Shown: positions 28,911 through 35,908 of the stretch, piece by piece
How positions within the stretch are numbered: the stretch's first letter is position 1
How the letters are laid out: each line of letters starts with the position of its first letter
DNA from: Parabacteroides hominis
Lineage (GTDB): Bacteria > Bacteroidota > Bacteroidia > Bacteroidales > Tannerellaceae
NCBI RefSeq assembly: GCF_014287585.1
Contig: NZ_JACOOJ010000037.1
Location: 1-56,288 of the forward strand
Reading direction: 5' to 3'
Length of the DNA stretch: 56,288 nucleotides
Notes under the pieces: generated by a model
Told to the model about the DNA's origin: nothing
What the model saw: the letters and a program-made list of their open reading frames with translations, nothing else
Database searches by the model: none
Translations under genes and position numbers: made by a program

Positions 28911-28999
28911 AGTTGAAAATTGAAAGTTGAAAGTTGAAAGTTGAATAATCGGCAAGTGTGCCACCCGTTTACATTCAACTTTCAACTCTCAACTTTCAA
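28911..28999. repeat. Inverted GTTGAAA-repeat element between mreB and mreC
   Basis: The left arm (28911-28944) is made of GTTGAAA/ATTGAAA heptads. The right arm (28976-28999) is their reverse complement (TCAACTTTCAACTCTCAAC), around a loop of about 30 bases. RNA from the operon would fold into a long A/U-rich hairpin. A second element of the same family lies at 43691-43783. Confidence 0.8.
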
Positions 29000-29006
29000 C
29001 TTATAT

Positions 29007-30026
29007 TTACCGGATAAGGAAATTAAATTTGTCGATATTCTTCAACGCAATCCCCGTACCTCTGGCAACAGCATGCAAAGGATCGTCCGCCACATGGAAT
29101 TCGATACCCATCTTGTCGCGCAGACGTTTGTCGATGCCACGCAGCAAAGCGCCGCCACCGGCCAGATAGATGCCGTTTTTCACGATATCGGCATACAATT
29201 CGGGAGGCGTCTGTTCCAACGCGCTCAGAACGGCTGCTTCAATCTTGGAGATCGACTTGTCCAGACAATGCGCGATCTCCTGGTAGGAAACAGGCACTTT
29301 CATCGGCAGAGCCGTCATCTGGTTCGGACCGCATACTTCAAAATCTTCGGGAGCGTCTTCGAGGATACTCAAAGCGGAGCCGACATTGATCTTGATACGT
29401 TCCGCCATACGTTCGCTGACGCGTATATTATGCTGGCGGCGCATATATTCCACGATATCGTTCGTCAGGTCATCGCCCGCCATCTTGATAGACTTGTTGG
29501 AAACGATACCACCCAGCGAAATCACTGCGATCTCGGTCGTACCGCCACCTATGTCGACAATCATGTTTCCTTCCGGAGCAAGCACATCCATGCCGACCCC
29601 GATAGCGGCAGCCATCGGTTCGAAAACCATATATACTTCACGGCCACCGGCGTGTTCGGCAGAGTCGCGTACGGCACGGATTTCAACTTCCGTACTACCT
29701 GACGGGATACCGATCACCATACGTAGCGAAGGAGCGAACCAACGTTTGCGTCCGCTGGCCATTTTGATCAATCCACGCATCATCTGCTCGGCAGCGTAGA
29801 AGTCAGCAATGACGCCTTCGCGGAGCGGACGGATCGTACGAATATTCGGATTGGTCTTTTCGTACATCTCACGTGCCTGGCGTCCTACCGCCAGCACCTT
29901 TTCCGAACGAGCATCCAGAGCGATTACGGAAGGCTCATCCACTACCATCTTATCATTGCAGGTAATAATGGTATTGGCAGTCCCCAGGTCCATTGCCAAT
30001 TCTTGTGTAAAAGAAAATAATCCCAT
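29007..30026 (-). CDS. mreB: Rod shape-determining protein MreB (actin homologue)
   Basis: MreB forms membrane-bound filaments that direct lateral wall synthesis. The 339-aa protein shows the actin-fold motifs: phosphate 1 DLGTANTIITCND near residues 13-25, phosphate 2 NMIVDIGGGTTEIAVISLGG, and the adenosine motif IYLAGGGALLRGIDKRL. The length is standard. It is 5 bases downstream of purH on the same strand, so purH and the shape genes appear to share a transcript. Confidence 0.97.
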   Translation of the reverse strand: MGLFSFTQELAMDLGTANTIITCNDKMVVDEPSVIALDARSEKVLAVGRQAREMYEKTNPNIRTIRPLREGVIADFYAAEQMMRGLIKMASGRKRWFAPSLRMVIGIPSGSTEVEIRAVRDSAEHAGGREVYMVFEPMAAAIGVGMDVLAPEGNMIVDIGGGTTEIAVISLGGIVSNKSIKMAGDDLTNDIVEYMRRQHNIRVSERMAERIKINVGSALSILEDAPEDFEVCGPNQMTALPMKVPVSYQEIAHCLDKSISKIEAAVLSALEQTPPELYADIVKNGIYLAGGGALLRGIDKRLRDKMGIEFHVADDPLHAVARGTGIALKNIDKFNFLIR

Positions 30027-30031
30027 TTTAA

Positions 30032-31555
30032 TTAATGTTTAAAGTGACGAATACCCGTCTTGACCATAGCCAAGCCATGTTCGTTGCAATAATCAACGGA
30101 TAGCTTGTCGTTAATAGAACCTCCCGGCTGAATAACGGCAGTGATACCGGCCTTGTCGGCTATTTCCACACAGTCGGCAAACGGGAAAAACGCATCCGAA
30201 GCCATAACGGCGCCATTCAGGTCGAAATTGAATGAAGCGGCCTTCTCAATAGCTTGTTTCAGAGAGTCCACACGTGAAGTCTGTCCGATACCGCTTGCAC
30301 AAAGCTGTTTGTTCTTCACTAACGTGATAGCGTTAGACTTGCTGTTCTTCACGATCTTGTTGGCGAACAACAGGTCTTCCACTTCCTGAGCCGTCGGTTT
30401 CTTTTCCGTCATCGGTTCCAGATCGGCTTCACCCTGAATGCTAAGGTCTTTTTCCTGCATCAGCACGCCGTTCAGCAACGAACGGAACTGCATCGGACAA
30501 GTCTTGCATTCCTTGCGGACCAATATGATACGGTTTTTCTTTTGTTTCAGTACTTCAAGTGCATCGGCATCATAAGCCGGAGCGATGATCACTTCGAAGA
30601 AAATCTTATTGATCTCTTCCGCCACTTCCTTGTTTACGGTCGTATTCGTGATCAGGATTCCGCCGAAAGCAGATACCGGGTCGCCGGCCAAAGCATCTTT
30701 CCATGCTTCGACCACGTTGCCACGAGATGCGATACCGCAGGCATTGTTATGCTTCAGGATGGCGAACGTCAGTTCGTCGAACTCGTCAATCAGATTTACA
30801 GCAGAGTCGATGTCGAGCAGGTTGTTATAAGAGATTTCCTTACCATGCAACTGGTCGAACATATTATTGAACTTGCCATAGAACTTGGCAGCCTGGTGCG
30901 GGTTTTCACCGTAGCGCAGGTGCATCGGATCGTCTACGGCAGCACGGAAATGCGAACCCTGGCGATCGTCGAAGTAGTTGAAGATAGCAGAATCGTAGCC
31001 TGAAGAAACGGCAAACGCTTCTTTGGCAAACCATTTGCGGTCTTCGATAGAAGTTTCCGCACCTTTTTCGTTCAGCAACTGCATCAACGGCTGATACTGG
31101 GCTTTGGATGCTACGATCACTACATCTTTGAAGTTCTTTGCGGCGGCACGGATAAGAGAAATACCGCCTATATCTATCTTTTCGATAATTGCCTGTTCTT
31201 CCGCACCGGAAGCGACTGTTTCCTCAAACGGATACAGGTCGACAATCACCAAGTCTATTTCAGGAATTTCATATTGGACGATCTGGGCCTGATCGCCTTC
31301 GTTGTCACGACGGTTCAAAATGCCGCCGAACACTTTCGGGTGAAGCGTCTTCACACGTCCGCCCAGGATAGAGGGATAGCCGGTCAGGTCCTCTACCGCA
31401 TCGCACGGGAGTCCTAAGTCTTCTATAAACTTCTGAGTACCACCTGTCGACACAAAACTAACACCTTCGCGGTGGAGCTTCTTTAAAATTTCATCTAATC
31501 CATCTTTATGGTATACCGATACCAATGCACGTTTAATACGTTTTGTTGCAGCCAT
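30032..31555 (-). CDS. purH: Bifunctional AICAR transformylase/IMP cyclohydrolase PurH
   Basis: It performs the last two steps of de novo IMP synthesis. The N-terminal MGS-like IMP cyclohydrolase domain shows RALVSVYHKDGLDEILKKLH and 'STGGTQKFIEDLGL'; the AICARFT domain shows 'LRYGENPHQAAKFYG' and 'KHNNACGIASRGNVVEAWKD'. The C-terminal FPFADCVEIADKAGITAVIQ, then PGGSINDKLSV, is diagnostic. The 507 aa is the usual length. It is the first gene of the run leading into mreB. Confidence 0.97.
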   Translation of the reverse strand: MAATKRIKRALVSVYHKDGLDEILKKLHREGVSFVSTGGTQKFIEDLGLPCDAVEDLTGYPSILGGRVKTLHPKVFGGILNRRDNEGDQAQIVQYEIPEIDLVIVDLYPFEETVASGAEEQAIIEKIDIGGISLIRAAAKNFKDVVIVASKAQYQPLMQLLNEKGAETSIEDRKWFAKEAFAVSSGYDSAIFNYFDDRQGSHFRAAVDDPMHLRYGENPHQAAKFYGKFNNMFDQLHGKEISYNNLLDIDSAVNLIDEFDELTFAILKHNNACGIASRGNVVEAWKDALAGDPVSAFGGILITNTTVNKEVAEEINKIFFEVIIAPAYDADALEVLKQKKNRIILVRKECKTCPMQFRSLLNGVLMQEKDLSIQGEADLEPMTEKKPTAQEVEDLLFANKIVKNSKSNAITLVKNKQLCASGIGQTSRVDSLKQAIEKAASFNFDLNGAVMASDAFFPFADCVEIADKAGITAVIQPGGSINDKLSVDYCNEHGLAMVKTGIRHFKH

Positions 31556-31587
31556 CTTCGTTGGGTTTATTTTAATGTTTTAGAGCA

Positions 31588-31595
31588 CAAAAGTA
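31588..31595 (-). promoter_or_regulatory. Promoter -7 element for purH and the cell-shape operon
   Basis: TACTTTTG on the minus strand, 32 bases before purH. It is the only clear promoter motif upstream of the whole purH-mreBCD-mrdA-rodA run. Confidence 0.55.
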
Positions 31596-31677
31596 GGGAT
31601 TTATTTTCAATATGTATATAAGGTATGAAAATAATTTCCCGTCACCAACTATTAAAGAGTGCTACATAAAGCGAAAA

Positions 31678-31710
31678 CCCGGCTGTCCGCAAACTTACGA
31701 AACAGCCGGG
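31678..31710 (-). terminator. Terminator after the 62-aa gene
   Basis: CCCGGCTGT and ACAGCCGGG pair over 9 bp. On the minus strand the stem is followed by TTTTCGCTTT. It lies 6 bases past the stop codon at 31717. Confidence 0.7.
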
Positions 31711-31716
31711 AACAAA

Positions 31717-31905
31717 TTACTTATCCTGAGACGTTTTCAACGATTCTTCGATAATCTTCTCGTTTTCATCCGCCTTTTCAATCGTTTCGTCCAATTTGGT
31801 TACATCATGAGCCGTGTAATCATCGGACAAGACCGGACGCGGGGTAAGTGTTTCATCTTCCAGTTCAGAACTTTCGTCCCACAAAGTGTTCATTATTCCA
31901 GCCAT
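31717..31905 (-). CDS. Small acidic hypothetical protein (62 aa)
   Basis: Not recognised. The frame from ATG 31905 (MAGIMNTLWDESSELEDETL) encodes an acidic, hydrophilic protein with a predicted charged C-terminal helix (DETIEKADENEKIIEESLKT). A second Met at 31893 could also start it. The open frame extends upstream to 31998, but those residues overlap the upstream gene and look non-coding. It follows the 163-aa gene on the same strand by 49 bases and ends at a hairpin terminator, so the two probably form one unit. The coding call rests on terminator position and composition. Confidence 0.6.
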   Translation of the reverse strand: MAGIMNTLWDESSELEDETLTPRPVLSDDYTAHDVTKLDETIEKADENEKIIEESLKTSQDK

Positions 31906-31954
31906 AATTATCTGTGTTTTATTTGTTAATACGGAGATAGAACAAACTGGAAGA

Positions 31955-32446
31955 CTAAATTGTTGAACCCGAACGCGACAAGTCTTTCTTTTCATCATAC
32001 TCGGAAAACTGCCTCAACAAATATCTGACATTCTGATAATGACGATTATAAGTCATAACCAACGAGGCCAAAACATCTTTGTTTACCAATATATTGGAAA
32101 CACCTTGCATGGTTTGCACCACCATCTTACCTGTAACCAGACGGTTTTCACCTGAAACAGAATCGGCTACCATCAACGGCAGACAAGCTGCTTGCAAATC
32201 AATCATTGTTTCGCTCCACGGGAACTGAGTTAGTTTGGAAAGGAATTGCAAAATCTTTTTCTGCTTTTTCAAAAGGATGTTCAGTAACTCGAATTCGGTA
32301 CGGTTGGGCGTGCAGGCATGGCGGTCTGTCAAATAAGCTTCTTTCAGATAGTAGGCTTTCATCTCTTCGTCCGAAATATTAAACGCAGGGATTGTCACAC
32401 ACTCCATACCTCCGACTGCCGGGAAATTACTTTGATTTGTCTCCAT
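31955..32446 (-). CDS. Hypothetical protein (163 aa)
   Basis: Not recognised. It is soluble, without signal peptide or membrane segment, and mostly helical in appearance. It has a Lys-rich helix (LLNILLKKQKKILQFLSKLT) near residues 55-75 and a C-terminal segment with NRHYQNVRYLLRQFSEYDEK. The start METNQSNFPA at 32446 has the promoter motif TATATTTG 46 bases upstream. The smaller acidic gene at 31717-31905 follows. Nothing nearby indicates its role. Confidence 0.65.
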   Translation of the reverse strand: METNQSNFPAVGGMECVTIPAFNISDEEMKAYYLKEAYLTDRHACTPNRTEFELLNILLKKQKKILQFLSKLTQFPWSETMIDLQAACLPLMVADSVSGENRLVTGKMVVQTMQGVSNILVNKDVLASLVMTYNRHYQNVRYLLRQFSEYDEKKDLSRSGSTI

Positions 32447-32492
32447 AATAGATAAATTTAATGGTGAATACTATGGGAACAGTTTGGAAGAG

Positions 32493-32500
32493 CAAATATA
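32493..32500 (-). promoter_or_regulatory. Promoter -7 element for the 163-aa gene
   Basis: TATATTTG on the minus strand, 46 bases before the start codon at 32446. Confidence 0.45.
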
Positions 32501-32759
32501 AAAGCGATTCCGCCTGTCCCGTTGCTATTCACCAAAAGGTATTGGGTGCATTAACACTCCATACGGGGGTGCGGAACCGCCATATGAAGTGTATCACAAA
32601 CAGACATAAAAATGGCCGTCGTGAAAAAATAATGGCAGGATTCCCTACCTTTTGGTAAAAATAGCATTGCAAATATACGATTAATATCGGAATATATTGC
32701 CAACTGGAACAATTATTTAAGGCAACCACCCAAATTCACATTCAACATTGCCAAAAGAT

Positions 32760-32906
32760 GAGTCTGATAGACGCAAATATAATTTTGACGCGGATTTCGC
32801 GAATAACGCGGATAAGAAATATGTATCAGGTGTTTAATTCGCCTTATCCGCGAAATCCGCGTCAAAAAATCCTGTTTATTTATTTTAATCTGCGTCTATC
32901 AGACTC
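32760..32906. repeat. 147-bp composite palindromic element
   Basis: The ends are a perfect 16-bp inverted repeat (GAGTCTGATAGACGCA at 32760-32775, TGCGTCTATCAGACTC at 32891-32906). Inside is a second perfect 19-bp inverted repeat (TTTTGACGCGGATTTCGCG at 32783-32801 and its complement at 32849-32867), with further CGCGGATAAG/CTTATCCGCG pairing at 32807-32816 and 32843-32852. There is no ORF inside. The structure suggests a small non-autonomous repeat element. Confidence 0.8.
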
Positions 32907-33103
32907 AAACCTCGTATGTGAAGTTGTTCCTATAGATGCCTGTCGCTTCCCGAAAAGGTCGGTATCGGTTGCCGAATGGATGCCTACCTTTTTCCTGCTA
33001 CCCTATAGGCTTTTCCCGGACAGGCTAAAGGCTGTATTTTTTAGCCTATAACCTATATTTTATGGGACAGGAAGCAATCAGATCCCTTATATAATAAAAC
33101 TGA

Positions 33104-33277
33104 AAACAGGGTTCACAGCCGGTAAAAGAACTGATGGACAGCGACTTGTTGTGAAGGCAGTGAACCCTGTTTACGATCAGCCGATCCTATCGGTCAATCC
33201 CGCCTTTTTTTATCCAGCATTCACAGGGTTCACAGCAACATGCTGATCTACAGCTTTTTTCAAACAGTGTGAACCCT
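33104..33277. repeat. Two inverted pairs of GGGTTCACA repeats
   Basis: AAACAGGGTTCA (33104-33115) pairs with TGAACCCTGTTT (33161-33172). AGGGTTCACA (33225-33234) pairs with TGTGAACCCT (33268-33277). The same core word occurs four times in alternating orientation within 174 bases. Confidence 0.65.
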
Positions 33278-33346
33278 AATTAAATAAAAACAATCAGGGA
33301 GTATTTAGAGGATAATCCTTATCCTAAAGAATGATGCCAAACAAGA

Positions 33347-34258
33347 TTAAAGATGTAACTGCAATCCCAAAGAAACAGGATGCACTTTCGGGCCTTTATC
33401 TTTTTCGAACAGGCCGAAAGGAGAATATTTGGCATAGAAACCGATGCAACCGACACCTGCCTGAAAAAGAAAATCCATTGTTACCGGACGAAGGTTCATG
33501 CCCCGGTCCATCTTTTTCTTACGTTTTTCGCCATCCGCATCATGATAGACGATTTTGGAAGAAGAAATGGTTTTAATCACACCTACGACACCACCGGAGA
33601 CAAAAAAACGCGGAGACTTGCGGCGATGTTTCGGCGACTGCCATTCAAGCAGAACAGGGATCGTCAGGCTGGTGATATTCAACTTGCTGGCATTATAGAC
33701 GATACCTTCGGGAGCGGGGACCAACTGCGTCACGCCGTCCACTTCCTGAAAATGTGCATTCATATCCAGCCGATAACGGCTCCAGCGCATACCGGCCCCA
33801 GTCACGACCGCCCATCTATGACGGGAGAAGGGGAAACTGAACTCCATAAAATTCAAATTATATTCCAATGAATTACCGCTACGAAGCGAAACACCGTCCA
33901 CATCGTTGATCCCGTCGCTACCGGAAAAGTTGGCGAAGCCCATGCCAAAGCCGGCCCAGTGCGGGTCGAAATCCTTGTCCCAGGAAGGGATCGGGATATT
34001 GATCGACTTGATATGTTTGCGCCGTTCGTAACTCTGTCCGTCCCGGTAATGCCCCTCGAAGACCATTTCACTGTCTATCGAATCACCTTCTTCGGTCAGT
34101 TCATACACCTTCACTTTCATCCGTTCGCCGTTGTCCTTCACTACGATACGTTTGTTTTCCAACCGGATGACCGTATCGGTCGGCATCGGTTCAACATCTG
34201 CAGCCAGCAATCCGATGGCAGGAAAGCATGCGGCTATGATCAGTAGAAATCTTTTCAT
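33347..34258 (-). CDS. Exported outer-membrane beta-barrel-like protein
   Basis: The 303-aa protein starts with a signal peptide (MKRFLLIIAACFPAIGLLAA). After a soluble stretch of about 70 residues it shows alternating strands typical of small outer membrane barrels (GFGMGFANFSG, LEYNLNFMEFSFPF, WAVVTGAGMRWSRYRLD, FFVSGGVVGVIKT, FQAGVGCIGFYAKYSPFGLF), ending in VSLGLQLHL. No exact family is recognised. It is the last gene of the sigma-factor operon, 20 bases after the preceding gene, so it may be a target or sensor of that system. Confidence 0.72.
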   Translation of the reverse strand: MKRFLLIIAACFPAIGLLAADVEPMPTDTVIRLENKRIVVKDNGERMKVKVYELTEEGDSIDSEMVFEGHYRDGQSYERRKHIKSINIPIPSWDKDFDPHWAGFGMGFANFSGSDGINDVDGVSLRSGNSLEYNLNFMEFSFPFSRHRWAVVTGAGMRWSRYRLDMNAHFQEVDGVTQLVPAPEGIVYNASKLNITSLTIPVLLEWQSPKHRRKSPRFFVSGGVVGVIKTISSSKIVYHDADGEKRKKKMDRGMNLRPVTMDFLFQAGVGCIGFYAKYSPFGLFEKDKGPKVHPVSLGLQLHL

Positions 34259-34278
34259 ATCATTTCTTGTTTATCAGT

Positions 34279-34743
34279 TTATAAATCTTTTTTGGTAAAT
34301 AAAAGAGTGATCAGGTCGTCACTGTCCAACTCGCCTTCGATGTAGACCAGCGTGATCGTTCCTTTGGAGTTGACTTTGAACAGGACAAAGCGGTTCACGT
34401 CTGGGTCTTTGCCCGGAAGCTGGTAATAAGCGGAAACCACTCCCCCGTCGTCCGTCACCTCCTTGATCTTGCGTGCTCCCCGTTGATCGGCTTCCAGGCA
34501 TTGGCGGGTAAAGCGAAGAGCTTCCGGATCGTTCTTGATCGTAATGCTCTTATAACGCGTCATACTGTATGTTTCCAGCATTTCATTGGAAAGCTCCACC
34601 ATCGTGACATTCTTCTTTTTCCCGTAGCGGGTAAAGACATCCTGTATCTTCAGGTCTTTCTGCGCTTCGGCAGCTCCCAGACCGGCCGGCAACAACATCA
34701 AGGCTGCCAACATTATTAATAATCTATATCTCAACTGTTTCAT
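34279..34743 (-). CDS. Exported DUF4252/DUF6108-like protein
   Basis: The 154-aa protein has a signal peptide (MLAALMLLPAGLGAAEAQ) and a domain with DVFTRYGKKKNVTMVELSNE, MLETYSMTRYKSITI and RFVLFKVNSKGTITLVYIEG. This resembles small exported Bacteroidales proteins (DUF4252 or DUF6108; I am not certain which) encoded with ECF sigma and anti-sigma genes. Function unknown. It is 12 bases after the anti-sigma-like gene. Confidence 0.7.
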   Translation of the reverse strand: MKQLRYRLLIMLAALMLLPAGLGAAEAQKDLKIQDVFTRYGKKKNVTMVELSNEMLETYSMTRYKSITIKNDPEALRFTRQCLEADQRGARKIKEVTDDGGVVSAYYQLPGKDPDVNRFVLFKVNSKGTITLVYIEGELDSDDLITLLFTKKDL

Positions 34744-34755
34744 CTTGATATTCTT

Positions 34756-35301
34756 TTATTCGTCCTCACTAAAAAGACTACCTAATTCTTTTAATTGATT
34801 ATCTATTATTCGGCGGTCCGCCTCATCCTTATCCATCTCCGGGAAGTAATCATCGGCAGGAGTGGCCACCTCCTGCAACGCTTCGATCGCCAGTGAACGG
34901 ACTTTATGGATATCGGTATAGCAACGGCCGTTTATCACGACATAGTTGTCGGAACAGAAACAGGGATCGGCGGGATACAGCAGACGGGTAAGACTCAACA
35001 GAGCCAGCACGCAGGCAGCCACGCCGGAAAGGATGTAAAGGGCTGCGCGTTTCCTGTTCTCTGGGCGGAGCGGAACAGATACCGGTTCGGATTCCAAATC
35101 CGGTTTGTCACCTCGCGCTTCCGCGTTACGTCCTATTTCTTCGTCAAAATAGGCGAACAGGGGAGCATAGGCGGCCAGATGCTCCGGCACTTCCCCCGAA
35201 GCAAAAAAGGCACGGATCAGCTTTTCTTCCGCGGCAGAAGTCTCACCTTCGAAATACCGTTCCAGCAGCTCTTCTATCATATGTAGATTCCTCTTTTCCA
35301 T
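34756..35301 (-). CDS. Membrane protein, probable anti-sigma factor
   Basis: The 181-aa protein has a cytoplasmic N-terminus rich in Glu (MIEELLERYFEGETSAAEEK, LIRAFFASGEVP), one membrane helix near residues 88-106 (LYILSGVAACVLALLSLT) and an external C-terminus. The N-terminal 'RYFEGETSAAEE' pattern resembles the sigma-binding part of Bacteroidetes anti-sigma proteins. It lies 17 bases after the ECF sigma gene, the standard place for its anti-sigma factor. Start alternatives are ATG 35301 (MEKRNLHMIE) and 35280. The assignment is context-based. Confidence 0.65.
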   Translation of the reverse strand: MEKRNLHMIEELLERYFEGETSAAEEKLIRAFFASGEVPEHLAAYAPLFAYFDEEIGRNAEARGDKPDLESEPVSVPLRPENRKRAALYILSGVAACVLALLSLTRLLYPADPCFCSDNYVVINGRCYTDIHKVRSLAIEALQEVATPADDYFPEMDKDEADRRIIDNQLKELGSLFSEDE

Positions 35302-35318
35302 AAACCTTTAATTATAAA

Positions 35319-35813
35319 TCACATTTCCTTCATCAACTGTTCCCGTATCTTTTTCCGGGCTCTCGAAAGATTCACCCGGACCGCTTCGACCTGAGTGCCT
35401 GTTATCTCCGCTATCTCCGCCAACTCATATCCTTCGACGTCTTTCATCCGGATAATGGTTTGCTGGAGCGAGGGCAGCTTACTTATCAGCCAACGGATAC
35501 GGTCAACCGTATCGTGCTGTTCCAACTCTTCCGCCGGGTTCCTTGTTCCCGAATCGAGCGAAAGCAAGGCGACATCCGTCCCTTCCGGCCGGTGCTGTTT
35601 CAGTTTGTCCAGCGCCAGGTTCTTAGCCACCTGTACAGCCAGCGCCTCGACACTGTTATAGCCGTCCAGCTTCTCGCGGATCTGCCACAATTTCAGAAAA
35701 GTCTCCTGCACGATATCCTCTGCATCTGACCTGTCCTCCATCATCCGCCAGGAAATATTGATCAACTTCTCCCGGAGCGGCAGCACGGTTATTTTAAACG
35801 TTTCGAGTTCCAT
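35319..35813 (-). CDS. ECF RNA polymerase sigma factor
   Basis: The 164-aa sigma-70 family protein has region 2 (LREKLINISWRMMEDRSDAE then DIVQETFLKLWQIR, the core-binding and -10 part) and region 4 (LPSLQQTIIRMKDVEGYELA, then EIAEITGTQVEAVRVNLSRA, a helix-turn-helix for the -35 element). The start is ATG 35813; the open frame upstream to 35921 would fuse unrelated sequence and overlap the WG-repeat gene. It is first in an operon with an anti-sigma-like protein and two exported proteins. No clear TAnnTTTG lies upstream, so it may be self-regulated. Confidence 0.92.
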   Translation of the reverse strand: MELETFKITVLPLREKLINISWRMMEDRSDAEDIVQETFLKLWQIREKLDGYNSVEALAVQVAKNLALDKLKQHRPEGTDVALLSLDSGTRNPAEELEQHDTVDRIRWLISKLPSLQQTIIRMKDVEGYELAEIAEITGTQVEAVRVNLSRARKKIREQLMKEM

Positions 35814-35873
35814 TTCTGCTATTATGACGACAAAGAAACGAAAACATAACATGGGAAACCCGGAAAAAATAAA

Positions 35874-35900
35874 AAAGGCCGGAAAAAACTTCCGACCTTT
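35874..35900 (-). terminator. Terminator after the WG-repeat gene
   Basis: On the minus strand AAAGGTCGGAA pairs with TTCCGGCCTTT (one G-U pair), followed by TTTATTTTTT. It lies 9 bases beyond the stop at 35909. Confidence 0.8.
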
Positions 35901-35908
35901 CTTGTTTC

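Larger units (their letters stand above)
32501..33346. other. Gene-free, repeat-rich intergenic region
   Basis: About 850 bases with no ORF that looks coding; the open frames here are short and of random composition. It contains the complex palindrome at 32760-32906 and two pairs of inverted AGGGTTCACA repeats between 33104 and 33277, plus smaller hairpins near 33020-33050. It separates the two unknown genes from the end of the sigma-factor operon. Confidence 0.7.

Noticed and set aside
32758..33051. Short 97-aa plus-strand frame in the intergenic region
   Set aside because: It is translated from the palindromic repeat 32760-32906 and has random composition with no promoter or family features.
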